19,928 nt of DNA from Thiobacillus sp. (GTDB taxonomy: Bacteria > Pseudomonadota > Gammaproteobacteria > Burkholderiales > Thiobacillaceae), in NCBI GenBank assembly GCA_020217265.1, contig JAIWOS010000026.1:1-19928 (forward strand), read 5' to 3'. A program made the translations under genes and the position numbers. Each line of letters begins with the position of its first letter. Within the stretch, counting starts at the first letter, position 1. The notes beneath the pieces were generated by a model. That model made no database searches. It saw nothing but the letters and a program-made list of their open reading frames with translations, and was not told where the DNA came from. Positions 1 through 6,878 of this stretch are shown here, one piece after another.

Positions 1-119
1 GCTTTCGCGGTGGCGGCTGGTCGAGCGGCGGCGGCCTTGGCGGGGGCGGCTTCGGCGGCGGATCATGGGGCGGCGGCGGAGGCGGCTTCGGCGGCGGCGG
101 GGCATCGGGATCATGGTGA
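1..119 (+). CDS. C-terminal end of a TPM-type protein with glycine-rich tail (5' truncated)
   Basis: Only the last 38 codons are in the window. They read as an extreme Gly/Ser/Phe/Trp tail ending in GGGGASGSW and a TGA at 117-119. Such tails close YgcG-type TPM-domain proteins, which are usually secreted or membrane-anchored and often encoded beside LemA and a second TPM gene. The next gene starts at 113, inside this stop region, and is itself a TPM protein, which supports the assignment. The domain itself is outside the window, so the family call is inference from tail and context. Low-complexity GGC codons make the other frames look open here too. Confidence 0.6.
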   Translation, partial: FRGGGWSSGGGLGGGGFGGGSWGGGGGGFGGGGASGSW

Positions 120-619
120 ATCTGAAACGCTGGCTCAAGCACGTTTTCATGCCGCCGTGGGCGTGGCGGCGGGCTTTTCCGCGCGCCAGCCTCGATGCGA
201 TCGAGGCGGCGATCCACGCATCGGAGAAGCGCCACGGCGGCGAGATCCGCTTTGCGATCGAGAACTGCCTCGCGCCCGGGGCGGCGTGGCGCGGCACCAG
301 CGGCCGCGAGCGCGCGATCGAGGTGTTCAGCCAGCTGCGCGTGTGGGATACCGAACACAACAGCGGCGTGCTGATTTACCTGCTGCTGGCCGACCGCGAC
401 ATCGAGATCGTCGCCGACCGCGGCATCGCCGGGCGGGTCGGGCAGGGCGCCTGGAACGCGGTGGCGCGCGCGATGGAAGCCGAGTTCCGGCAGGGCGAAT
501 TCGAACGCGGCGCGCTTGCCGGGATTGCGCAGGTGACCGAACTCCTGGCTCAACATTTTCCCCCGCCGGACGATAATCCGGACGAGCTGGCCAACCGGCC
601 GGCGATACTCAGGAGATGA
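113..619 (+). CDS. TPM-domain protein, short form without signal peptide
   Basis: A 168-residue protein. The chosen ATG at 113 overlaps the preceding stop (ATGGTGA), a typical coupled start; a longer frame from 65 only adds arginine-rich out-of-frame translation of the glycine tail. After a basic/aromatic N-terminus (about residues 1-25) comes a TPM-like domain: an acidic alpha segment with HGGEIRFAIE, then VFSQLRVWDTEHNSGVLIYLLLADRDIEIVADRGI, in shortened terms the conserved 'N(S/N)GVLI(Y/F)' and 'R.(I)EIVADRG' blocks, to about residue 140. No clear transmembrane helix or signal peptide is seen. TPM proteins are linked to envelope or photosystem maintenance and some have phosphatase activity; the precise role here is unknown. 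Confidence 0.8.
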   Translation: MVNLKRWLKHVFMPPWAWRRAFPRASLDAIEAAIHASEKRHGGEIRFAIENCLAPGAAWRGTSGRERAIEVFSQLRVWDTEHNSGVLIYLLLADRDIEIVADRGIAGRVGQGAWNAVARAMEAEFRQGEFERGALAGIAQVTELLAQHFPPPDDNPDELANRPAILRR

Positions 620-624
620 CCGGA

Positions 625-1032
625 ATGCAGGCCTACGTGTGGTGGTGGATCGTCGCGGCGGTGCTGGTGGGAACGGAGCTCACCACGGGCACGTTCTATC
701 TGCTGCTGTATGGAATCGCAGCGGCGGCGGCCGGCGTGGCGGCCTGGCTGGGATTCGGCTGGGCGGCCCAGTTGCTCACCGCGGCGGTGATCGCCGGCGT
801 CGGCACGCTGGCGCTGCGGCACTGGAAGCGTGACACCGCGCATCCGGAATCCACGGTGCAGGACATGGACATCGGCCAGTCGGTACAGGTCGAGTTCTGG
901 CGCGACGGCCGCGGCCAGGTGAAATACCGCGGCGCGCTGTGGGACGCCGAGGCCGAGTCGGCGGCCACCGATGCCGCGCGGCCGCTGGTCATTCGCGCGG
1001 TACGCGGCAACACGCTGATCCTGGGCAACTGA
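625..1032 (+). CDS. NfeD-family membrane protein
   Basis: 135 residues from the ATG at 625. An ATG at 616 is also in frame, but AGGAG at 611-615 abuts it and sits 9 nt before 625, so 625 is the better start. Two to three hydrophobic helices fill residues 1-65 (WWWIVAAVLVGTEL, LLLYGIAAAAAGVAAWLGFG, LLTAAVIAGVGTLAL). A soluble C-terminal part follows, with IGQSVQVEFWRDGRGQVKYRGALWDAEA, matching the OB-fold of short NfeD proteins (shown here as family knowledge, not measured). The SPFH gene begins 25 bp downstream. NfeD and SPFH proteins are habitual operon partners thought to assemble in membrane microdomains. Confidence 0.85.
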   Translation: MQAYVWWWIVAAVLVGTELTTGTFYLLLYGIAAAAAGVAAWLGFGWAAQLLTAAVIAGVGTLALRHWKRDTAHPESTVQDMDIGQSVQVEFWRDGRGQVKYRGALWDAEAESAATDAARPLVIRAVRGNTLILGN

Positions 1033-1057
1033 ACATCCACAACTTCAAGGACTCAAC

Positions 1058-1987
1058 ATGGACGTCGTCGCACTCGTCATTCTCGTCGTCATTGCCATCG
1101 TCGTCGCCAAGGGCGTACGCGTGGTGCCGCAGCAGAACGCCTGGGTGGTCGAACGCCTGGGCAAGTTCCACGCCGTGCTGGTGCCGGGGCTCAATCTCGT
1201 CATCCCCTTCATCGACAACGTGGCGTACAAGCACTCGCTGAAGGAAATCCCGCTCGACGTGCCAAGCCAGGTCTGCATCACCCGCGACAACACCCAGCTC
1301 GCGGTCGATGGCGTGCTGTATTTCCAGGTCACCGACCCCAAGCTGGCCTCGTATGGGTCGAGCGATTACATCGCCGCCATCACGCAGCTGGCGCAGACCA
1401 CGCTGCGTTCGCTGATCGGCCGCATGGAGCTCGACCGCACCTTCGAGGAACGCGAGGAAATCAACCGCGGGGTGGTGATGGCGCTGAACGAGGCTTCGAC
1501 CAACTGGGGCGTGAAGGTGCTGCGCTACGAGATCAAGGACCTGACGCCGCCAAAGGAAATCCTCCAGGCGATGCAGCGGCAGATCACCGCCGAACGCGAA
1601 AAGCGCGCGCTGATCGCCTCGTCCGAAGGCCGCATGCAGGAGCAGATCAACATTGCGACCGGCGAGCGCAACGCGGCGATCCAGCAGTCGGAAGGCGAGA
1701 TGCAGGCGGCGATCAACGTGGCGCAAGGCGAAGCCGAGGCGATCAAGGCGATCGCCGCCGCCAATGCCGAGGCGATCGCGCGCGTGGCGCTGGCGATCGA
1801 GAAACCGGGCGGCATGCAGGCGGTGAATCTCAAGGTGGCGGAAAAGTATGTCGAGGCCTTTTCCGGCATCGCCAAGGCCGGCAACACCCTGATCGTGCCG
1901 TCCAACATGGCCGATCTGTCGACCCTGATTGCCGGTGCGATGAGCGTGGTGAAGGCGCAGCAGCCGGGAAATTCGACGCGGGCCTGA
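1058..1987 (+). CDS. SPFH/band 7 (paraslipin, QmcA-like) membrane protein
   Basis: 309 residues. One N-terminal helix (VVALVILVVIAIVVAKG, residues 3-19) is followed at once by the SPFH core (VVPQQNAWVVERLGKFHAVL; then PGLNLVIPFIDNV, LDVPSQVCITRDN, VDGVLYFQVTDP). A long Ala/Glu-rich coiled coil runs over about residues 165-250 (QMQRQITAEREKRA, ATGERNAAIQQSEGEMQAAI, QGEAEAIKAIAAANAEAIA). It ends in the oligomerisation-type segment VAEKYVEAFSGIAKAGNTLIVP. Length and order match the paraslipin/QmcA class. AAGGA precedes the ATG. These proteins form large ring or cage oligomers in the inner membrane and can modulate membrane proteases; the NfeD neighbour fits. The 18 bp to the convergent lplT hold no terminator I can see. 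Confidence 0.93.
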   Translation: MDVVALVILVVIAIVVAKGVRVVPQQNAWVVERLGKFHAVLVPGLNLVIPFIDNVAYKHSLKEIPLDVPSQVCITRDNTQLAVDGVLYFQVTDPKLASYGSSDYIAAITQLAQTTLRSLIGRMELDRTFEEREEINRGVVMALNEASTNWGVKVLRYEIKDLTPPKEILQAMQRQITAEREKRALIASSEGRMQEQINIATGERNAAIQQSEGEMQAAINVAQGEAEAIKAIAAANAEAIARVALAIEKPGGMQAVNLKVAEKYVEAFSGIAKAGNTLIVPSNMADLSTLIAGAMSVVKAQQPGNSTRA

Positions 1988-2005
1988 GGGCGCACGCGGC
2001 GCGGT

Positions 2006-3223
2006 TCAGTGCACCACGTCGTTGCGGTGCTTGAGCCAGATGGCGGTCATGACCGTGCTGATGAACAGGCCGAACACCCAGATGATGGTGTGGATGTGCC
2101 AGTCGGCGCGCACCATCAGTGCGTAGGCGCCCGACAGCACCAGAATGCTGATGTTCTCGTTGAAATTCTGCTGCGCGATCGAGTGGCCGGCGCCCATCAG
2201 CAGGTGGCCGCGGTGCTGGAGCAGCGCGTTCATCGGCACCACGAAGTAGCCGGCCAGCACGCCGGCAAAAGTGAGCAGCAGCACGGCGGGCAGCAGACTT
2301 TCCACCCAGATCAGCAGGATCGGCACGAAACCGAGGGCAATGCCGGCGGGCAATACGCCGATGGCGTCCTGCAGCCGCACGAATTTTCCGGCGAGCACGG
2401 AGCCGATGGCGATGCCGAACGCGGTGGCGGCCGTGAGCTGGGTGGCCTGGTCGAGCCCGTACTTGAGATTTAGCGCCGCCCACGCGATGATGAGCAGGCG
2501 CAGGGTGGCGCCGACGCCCCAGAACAGCGTGGTGACGGCGAGCGAAACCTGTCCGAGGGGGTCGCGCCACAGGAGCACGAAACTGTGCCAGAAATCGTGC
2601 AGGACGTAGCGTGGCGAGCGGCTGGGCAGGCGGTGGTCGATGGGCAGCCGTGGAATGAACAGATTGACGAAGGCCGCCGCGAAATAAAGTCCGGTAATGG
2701 CGACGATGGCGAATTTCGGCGCGATCAGCATGCCGTCCATGCCGAGGTGCGCGAGCATGGATTCGGCAAGCTGGGGGTTGATCAGCGCCCCGCCGATGAT
2801 GGCGCCGAGCACGATGGCCGCGACGGTCGTGCCTTCCATCCAGCTGTTGGCGACGACGAGCTTTTGCGGCGGCAGGAGTTCGGTGAGGATGCCGTACTTG
2901 GCCGGCGAATACATCGCCGCGCCGACACCGACGACGGCGTAGGCCCAAAGCGGCCCAAGCCCCAGCAGCATCGCCAGGCCGCCGGCAAATTTCACCGAAT
3001 TGGCGATGAACATCACGCGCCCTTTCGGCAGTGCATCGGCAAAAGGCCCGACCAGGGGGGCGAGCACGATGTAGGCAATGACGAAGACGGTTTGCAGCAA
3101 CGGCGAATGCCACTCGGGTGCCGCGAAGAACACCAGCAGGCCGATGGCGGCGAACAGCAGGGCATTGTCGGCCAGCGCGGAGAGGAACTGCGCCAGCAGG
3201 ATGGTGTAGAACGCGCGGTTCAA
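2006..3223 (-). CDS. lplT: Lysophospholipid transporter LplT (MFS)
   Basis: 405 residues with 12 predicted hydrophobic segments. It carries LplT hallmarks: LLAQFLSALADNALLFA at the N-terminus, SPLLQTVFVIAYIVLAPLVG, the cytoplasmic loop ADALPKGRVMFIANSVK, MYSPAKYGILTELLPP, TTLFWGVGATLRLL and YFVVPMNALLQHRGH. In E. coli LplT flips lysophospholipids inward for re-acylation by Aas; no aas gene adjoins it here. The only start that keeps the first helix is a TTG at 3223; no upstream ATG or GTG is in frame and no good Shine-Dalgarno precedes it, suggesting modest translation. A terminator-like hairpin lies 28 nt upstream of that start. The gene is divergent from the LysR gene. Confidence 0.92.
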   Translation of the reverse strand: MNRAFYTILLAQFLSALADNALLFAAIGLLVFFAAPEWHSPLLQTVFVIAYIVLAPLVGPFADALPKGRVMFIANSVKFAGGLAMLLGLGPLWAYAVVGVGAAMYSPAKYGILTELLPPQKLVVANSWMEGTTVAAIVLGAIIGGALINPQLAESMLAHLGMDGMLIAPKFAIVAITGLYFAAAFVNLFIPRLPIDHRLPSRSPRYVLHDFWHSFVLLWRDPLGQVSLAVTTLFWGVGATLRLLIIAWAALNLKYGLDQATQLTAATAFGIAIGSVLAGKFVRLQDAIGVLPAGIALGFVPILLIWVESLLPAVLLLTFAGVLAGYFVVPMNALLQHRGHLLMGAGHSIAQQNFNENISILVLSGAYALMVRADWHIHTIIWVFGLFISTVMTAIWLKHRNDVVH

Positions 3224-3250
3224 GGGAAGGGGTCCGGATGCCCGTATCGG

Positions 3251-3274
3251 AAAAAGACCGCAAGGTCTGTTTTT
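3251..3274 (-). terminator. Terminator-like hairpin in the lplT leader
   Basis: AGACC (3255-3259), loop GCAA (3260-3263), GGTCT (3264-3268), flanked by A-runs and T-runs. Read on the minus strand it is AGACC-TTGC-GGTCT followed by TTTT, the form of a small rho-independent terminator, ending 27 nt before the lplT TTG. On the plus strand it reads GGTCTGTTTTT, so it may work both ways. The stem is only 5 bp plus possible A-T extension, so strength is uncertain. It could be an attenuator for lplT or an insulator for the LysR gene. Confidence 0.4.
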
Positions 3275-3317
3275 CTGTACGTGGAACCTGCTGAAATCAC
3301 AGGAGTTTGTCGTTCTG

Positions 3318-3349
3318 GTGTTTTCAACACGGGCGGGTTTGTGGTTGAA
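3318..3349. promoter_or_regulatory. Overlapping inverted repeats, candidate LysR operator
   Basis: In the 159-bp lplT/LysR divergent gap, GTGTT-TTC-AACAC (3318-3330) is a perfect 5-bp inverted repeat. Its TTCAAC (3323-3328) also pairs with GTTGAA at 3344-3349 across 15 nt. Nested or alternating dyads 35-60 bp upstream of a LysR gene are the usual place for an autoregulatory site. The assignment is positional inference; I see no convincing -35/-10 pair in this gap. Confidence 0.27.
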
Positions 3350-3382
3350 TAAATTTCTTTACTGACCCGGGGGCAGGATTTT

Positions 3383-4327
3383 ATGGCCGACCGCAGACTG
3401 CAAGTATTCTACACCGTCGCCAAGCAGCTCAGTTTTACCAAAGCGGCCGACATCCTCTACATGACGCAGCCCGCTGTGACTTTTCAGGTCAAGCAGCTGG
3501 AAGAGCATTTCAACACGCGGCTGTTCGAGCGCAGCCATGGCAAGATTTCGCTGACCCCGGCGGGCGAGCTGGTGCTGGGCTACGCCGAGCGCATTCTCGC
3601 GCTGACCGCGGAAATGGAGGCGCGCGTCGGCGAATTGACCGGCCAGGTCACCGGTCCGCTGATGATCGGCGCCTCGACCACCATTGCGGAATACCAGTTG
3701 CCGCGCATCCTGGGCGAGTTCAAGGAGCGTTTCCCGCAGGTGCAGGCACGTCTCACCGTCGCCAATTCGGAGACCGTCGCCGCCAAGGTCGCCGACCACT
3801 CGCTCGATGTGGGGCTCATAGAAGCGCCGTCGCACAACGACAATCTGACGACGGTCGCGTGCTGCGAGGACGAACTGGTGATGATCTGCGCGCCGAACAA
3901 CCCGCTGGCAAATCGCGCGAACGTGACCGCGCGCGAGATCGCCGAGCAGCCCTACGTGTCGCGTGAGCACGGCTCGGGCACGCGTGAGGTGGTCGACGAC
4001 TTCTTCAAGCACAACGGCGTCAATCCGGACGATCTCCATATCGAAATGGAACTCGGTAGCCGCGAGGCCATCAAGGGCGCAGTGGAAGCGGGCCTTGGCG
4101 TCGCCATCATGTCCGCGTCCACGGTCACCAAGGAAATCCAGCTTGGCACTCTGGTGGCGGTGCCGCTGAATCCGCGCCTCACGCGCGAATTGTCGATGGT
4201 CTACGCGCCCGAAAAATTCCGCAGCAAGCTGCTCGATGCCTTCATCAGCTTCGTCGAGAGCAAGTTCCAGCAGTGCAACGTCGACGTCATTCCGATGAAG
4301 CGCCCGGTGAAGGGCCGCGGCCGCTGA
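3383..4327 (+). CDS. LysR-family transcriptional regulator, CysL-type
   Basis: 314 residues. The N-terminal winged helix-turn-helix spans about residues 5-63 (FYTVAKQLSFTKAADILYMTQPAVTFQVKQLE, FNTRLFERSHGKISLTPAGE). The effector domain starts near residue 90 with GASTTIAEYQLPRILGEF, which is the signature of the CysL-like substrate-binding group, and continues with VGLIEAP, SREHGSGTRE and GLGVAIMSASTV. Relatives sense sulfur- or carbon-linked metabolites; the ligand here cannot be told. AGGA at 3375-3378 precedes the ATG. The stop overlaps the ATG of the next gene (TGATG), so the two are co-translated. The divergent lplT is a possible target. Length is normal for the family. Confidence 0.9.
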   Translation: MADRRLQVFYTVAKQLSFTKAADILYMTQPAVTFQVKQLEEHFNTRLFERSHGKISLTPAGELVLGYAERILALTAEMEARVGELTGQVTGPLMIGASTTIAEYQLPRILGEFKERFPQVQARLTVANSETVAAKVADHSLDVGLIEAPSHNDNLTTVACCEDELVMICAPNNPLANRANVTAREIAEQPYVSREHGSGTREVVDDFFKHNGVNPDDLHIEMELGSREAIKGAVEAGLGVAIMSASTVTKEIQLGTLVAVPLNPRLTRELSMVYAPEKFRSKLLDAFISFVESKFQQCNVDVIPMKRPVKGRGR

Positions 4328-4686
4328 TGCGCGACAGCAAGCGCCTGTTGACGGTTTTCCGTGCACTGTCGGAAGCCCGGCAGCAGGCCCTGCTTGACTA
4401 CGCCGAGTTCCTGGCGGGCAAGGAGGCGGTCGAAGTTGCCGCCGCGCCGCCTACCGAGCCGCTGCCGATCCCGCGTCCGGCACAGGAAAATGTCGTCAAG
4501 GCGATCCAGCGCCTGATGCAGACCTATCCCATGCTGGAACGCAACCAGATTTTTCACGAAGCCTCGGCACAGATGACGCGCCACCTCATCCACGGCGTGT
4601 CGGCTGACGAAGCCATCGACGAGCTGGAACGCATTTTCGAACGCCACTACCAGGCACACTGCGAAACGCGTACCAAACAGGGCTAG
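4327..4686 (+). CDS. Conserved small protein of unknown function coupled to the LysR gene
   Basis: 119 residues from the ATG at 4327, which shares its A with the LysR TGA; a longer frame from 4273 would lie inside the LysR gene and is not needed. The N-terminus, RLLTVFRALSEARQQALLDYAEFLAGKE, looks like the short helical modules found in DUF2281-type or antitoxin-like proteins. Then a Pro-rich linker (AAPPTEPLPIPRP, about residues 42-54) and a helical C-terminus (AIQRLMQTYPMLERNQIFHEASAQM, ELERIFERHYQAH). No membrane segment, signal or catalytic motif is seen. I do not recognise a function. Its TAG at 4684-4686 overlaps the convergent neighbour's stop within the palindrome CTAG. Confidence 0.75.
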   Translation: MRDSKRLLTVFRALSEARQQALLDYAEFLAGKEAVEVAAAPPTEPLPIPRPAQENVVKAIQRLMQTYPMLERNQIFHEASAQMTRHLIHGVSADEAIDELERIFERHYQAHCETRTKQG

Positions 4687-4994
4687 CGTGCGGGAAGCGC
4701 GCAGCCGCATCGCCAGCAGCTGAGAAAATTCCCCGGATTGATGTCACCGCAGCGCGGGCAGGCCGCGTCCGGCGTCACCGCAGCGGAATGCAGGGCCTTC
4801 AGTACAGCACCGGCGCGTGCTGCCAGAGCGTCGTCCTCCACCCAGATTTCGGGCTGAGCCTGTAGGAAGGGCAGGTCGCCCAGCGCGCCGGCGGCGTGGA
4901 TATTCAGGATGCGGTTGGCGATGCCCAGGCCCGAGAGCGTGTCGGAGGCCAGTTGGGCGTCGATCAGGGTAGGGGCGATGTGGACCCGTTGCAT
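4683..4994 (-). CDS. DUF2007-type protein with C-terminal zinc ribbon
   Basis: 103 residues from the ATG at 4994 (17 nt after the Fur-family stop). A TTG at 5003 would add three residues but has no better ribosome site. The N-terminal MQRVHIAPTLIDAQLASDTLSGLGI and PEIWVEDDALAARAGAVLKAL match DUF2007, a small putative signal-transducing fold. The last 25 residues hold CPRC and CWRC separated by ten residues, a probable zinc ribbon (CPRCGDINPGNFLSCWRCG). Being just behind the regulator gene, it is probably co-transcribed with it. Partner and function are unknown; zinc binding is inferred from the cysteine pattern. Confidence 0.8.
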   Translation of the reverse strand: MQRVHIAPTLIDAQLASDTLSGLGIANRILNIHAAGALGDLPFLQAQPEIWVEDDALAARAGAVLKALHSAAVTPDAACPRCGDINPGNFLSCWRCGCALPAR

Positions 4995-5011
4995 GACGGG
5001 CAATGACGGAA

Positions 5012-5422
5012 TCAGCCCGCGCGGCGGACGCGAACGATGAGGTCGATGCCTTCGGTGACCATGCCGGCCGGCAAATCGGGCAGACCCGAGATGTGCACGT
5101 GGGTGGCGTCGATGTCGGACAGCTTGCCGGTGTCGACTTCGTAGAGGTGATGATGCGCCGAGGTATTGGGGTCGTAGAACACCTTGCTGGGGTCGACGAT
5201 GACCTCGCGTACCAGCCCCTTTTCCAGGAACAGCTTGAGGGTGTTGTAGACCGTGGCCTTGGAGGTTTCGGAGTGGCGGGTGTTGACGATGGCCATCACC
5301 TGGTCGGCCGACAGGTGTTCCTGCCGCGAAAACAGGGCGTGCGCGATCTCGATCCGCTGGTGGGTCGGATTGATGTCGTGGCTGCGCAAGAGGCTGGCCA
5401 TGTTGTCGCGGGTGTAATGCAT
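5012..5422 (-). CDS. Fur-family regulator, Irr/PerR-like subgroup
   Basis: 136 residues. The DNA-binding part is clear (INPTHQRIEIAHALFSRQEHLSADQV, ETSKATVYNTLKLFLEKGLV). The C-terminal domain has HHH (residues 90-92) in NTSAHHHLYEVDTGKLSDID, then GLPDLPAGMVTEGIDLIVRVR. There is no cysteine in the whole protein, so the structural CxxC zinc site of Fur/Zur is missing. The HHH block and the 'LP..P.GM....D..VRVR' ending resemble Irr, the iron/haem-responsive branch. An ATG at 5401 is an alternative start: the best promoter would place transcription start almost on the first ATG. Its own promoter overlaps a Fur-like palindrome, so autorepression is likely. Divergent from hisD. Confidence 0.88.
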   Translation of the reverse strand: MHYTRDNMASLLRSHDINPTHQRIEIAHALFSRQEHLSADQVMAIVNTRHSETSKATVYNTLKLFLEKGLVREVIVDPSKVFYDPNTSAHHHLYEVDTGKLSDIDATHVHISGLPDLPAGMVTEGIDLIVRVRRAG

Positions 5423-5428
5423 GGCGCC

Positions 5429-5457
5429 ATGATAATCATCGATCTGGACTTTGTCTA
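5429..5457 (-). promoter_or_regulatory. Promoter of the Fur-family gene with -10 inside a Fur-like palindrome
   Basis: Read on the minus strand: -35 TAGACA (5452-5457), a 17-nt spacer and -10 TATCAT (5429-5434), each 5 of 6 to consensus. The -10 lies inside ATGATAATCAT (5429-5439), an 11-bp palindrome identical to the core of the classical Fur box, although the outer arms do not match. Repressor binding there would block RNA polymerase. The predicted transcription start falls at about 5422, at or within a base or two of the first ATG, implying a leaderless mRNA or use of the later ATG at 5401. Confidence 0.5.
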
Positions 5458-5523
5458 ATTTCCGGAACAGGTATGAGTGTCAACCCGAAACGTCGGACGG
5501 GCGCGGCTTTCGCCTAAAAACGG

Positions 5524-5529
5524 TACAAT
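5524..5529 (+). promoter_or_regulatory. Possible -10 element of the his operon
   Basis: TACAAT lies 31 nt before the hisD GTG, in a short A-rich patch (CTAAAAACGGTACAATT) of otherwise GC-rich sequence. No recognisable -35 is found 16-18 nt upstream, so the site is weak evidence on its own. No his leader peptide with a histidine-codon run and no T-box-like structure is visible in the 138-bp gap. Confidence 0.25.
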
Positions 5530-5560
5530 TCCGGCTCGACATCTTGATCAACGGATTCCC

Positions 5561-6865
5561 GTGCCAACCCTGACTCGACTCGACAGCGCCCAGCCCGATT
5601 TCCAGGCGCGCCTTGCCCGACTCTTGCAATTCGACGACGCGACCGATGCCTCCATCGAGGCGACGGTCGCCGCCATCCTGCAGGACGTCAAAACCCGCGG
5701 CGATGCTGCCGTGCTCGAATACACCGCGCGTTTCGACCGCCTGCCGGCGGCAACGCTCGCCAGCCTGGAACTTGGCCGCGCCGAGCTCCAGGCGGCGCTG
5801 GATGCCTTGCCAGCCGATACCCGCATTGCGCTTGAAGCTGCGGCCGAAAGGGTGCGCCGCTATCACGAGAAACAGATTCAGACGTCCTGGACGTATACCG
5901 AGGACGACGGCACGGTGCTGGGCCAGCAAATCACCCCGCTCGACCGCGTGGGCCTTTACGTGCCGGGCGGCAAGGCGGCTTATCCTTCCTCGGTGCTGAT
6001 GAACGCCATTCCGGCCAAGGTGGCGGGCGTGGGCGAACTCGTGATGGTGGTGCCGACCCCGGGCGGCGAGAAGAATCCGCTGGTGCTGGCGGCCGCCGCG
6101 ATCGCCGGGGTGGATCGCGTGTTCACCATCGGCGGCGCGCAGGCCGTGGCGGCACTCGCCTACGGCACCGAAACCGTGCCGCAGGTCGACAAGATCGTCG
6201 GCCCCGGCAATGCCTACGTGGCGGCAGCCAAGCGTCGCGTGTTCGGCACGGTCGGCATCGACATGATTGCCGGCCCGTCGGAAATCCTGGTGATCGCCGA
6301 TGGCACCACGCCGGCGGAATGGGTGGCGATGGATCTCTTTTCGCAGGCCGAGCACGACGAACTGGCGCAGTCCATCCTGCTTTCGCCCGACGCGGCCTAC
6401 CTTGATGCAGTGGCGGCGGCCATCGACAAACTGATCGGGGAGATGCCGCGCAGCGAAGTGATCCGCACCTCGCTCACCAACCGCGGCGCGCTCATCAAGA
6501 CACGCGATCTCGACGACGCAGCAGCGATCTGCAACACCATAGCGCCCGAGCATCTGGAGGTTTCGGTCGCCGATCCCGAGGCACTCTTGCCCAAACTGCG
6601 CCACGCCGGCGCGATCTTCATGGGCAAGCACACCTGCGAGGCGCTGGGCGACTACTGCGCCGGGCCCAACCACGTGCTGCCGACTTCGCGCACCGCGCGC
6701 TTCTCGTCGCCGCTGGGCGTGTACGACTTCCAGAAGCGCAGCAGTCTGATCCATGTCTCGCCGGCCGGCGCGCAGACCCTGGGGCGGATTGCGGCCACAC
6801 TGGCTTATGGCGAAGGGCTGCAGGCGCATGCGCGTTCCGCCGAGTACCGCCTGACGCACCCATGA
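5561..6865 (+). CDS. hisD: Histidinol dehydrogenase
   Basis: 434 residues from the GTG at 5561, the same length as the E. coli enzyme; an in-frame GTG at 5477 adds 28 residues unlike HisD and lies across the promoter region. HisD performs the last two steps, histidinol to histidine with two NAD+. Seen: [64 protein letters not shown], the zinc-site FSQAEHDE, the catalytic [16 protein letters not shown], and [11 protein letters not shown] near the C-terminus. A weak ACGGA lies 5 nt before the GTG. hisG, often just upstream of hisD, is absent here. hisC follows after 13 bp. Confidence 0.97.
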   Translation: MPTLTRLDSAQPDFQARLARLLQFDDATDASIEATVAAILQDVKTRGDAAVLEYTARFDRLPAATLASLELGRAELQAALDALPADTRIALEAAAERVRRYHEKQIQTSWTYTEDDGTVLGQQITPLDRVGLYVPGGKAAYPSSVLMNAIPAKVAGVGELVMVVPTPGGEKNPLVLAAAAIAGVDRVFTIGGAQAVAALAYGTETVPQVDKIVGPGNAYVAAAKRRVFGTVGIDMIAGPSEILVIADGTTPAEWVAMDLFSQAEHDELAQSILLSPDAAYLDAVAAAIDKLIGEMPRSEVIRTSLTNRGALIKTRDLDDAAAICNTIAPEHLEVSVADPEALLPKLRHAGAIFMGKHTCEALGDYCAGPNHVLPTSRTARFSSPLGVYDFQKRSSLIHVSPAGAQTLGRIAATLAYGEGLQAHARSAEYRLTHP

Positions 6866-6878
6866 GCCGCGCCAGACC

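Noticed and set aside
3-116. GGC-rich repeat near the left edge considered as a DNA repeat array
   Set aside because: It is explained by glycine codons in the tail of a TPM-type protein; there are no regular unit lengths or spacers.
1830-3263. 477-codon minus-strand frame over lplT in another register
   Set aside because: The lplT frame has clear transporter motifs; this one is an Arg/Ala/His-rich shadow.
5477-5560. 28-residue N-terminal extension of HisD
   Set aside because: It is unlike HisD and would place the start upstream of the only -10-like element; the GTG at 5561 gives the usual 434-residue length.
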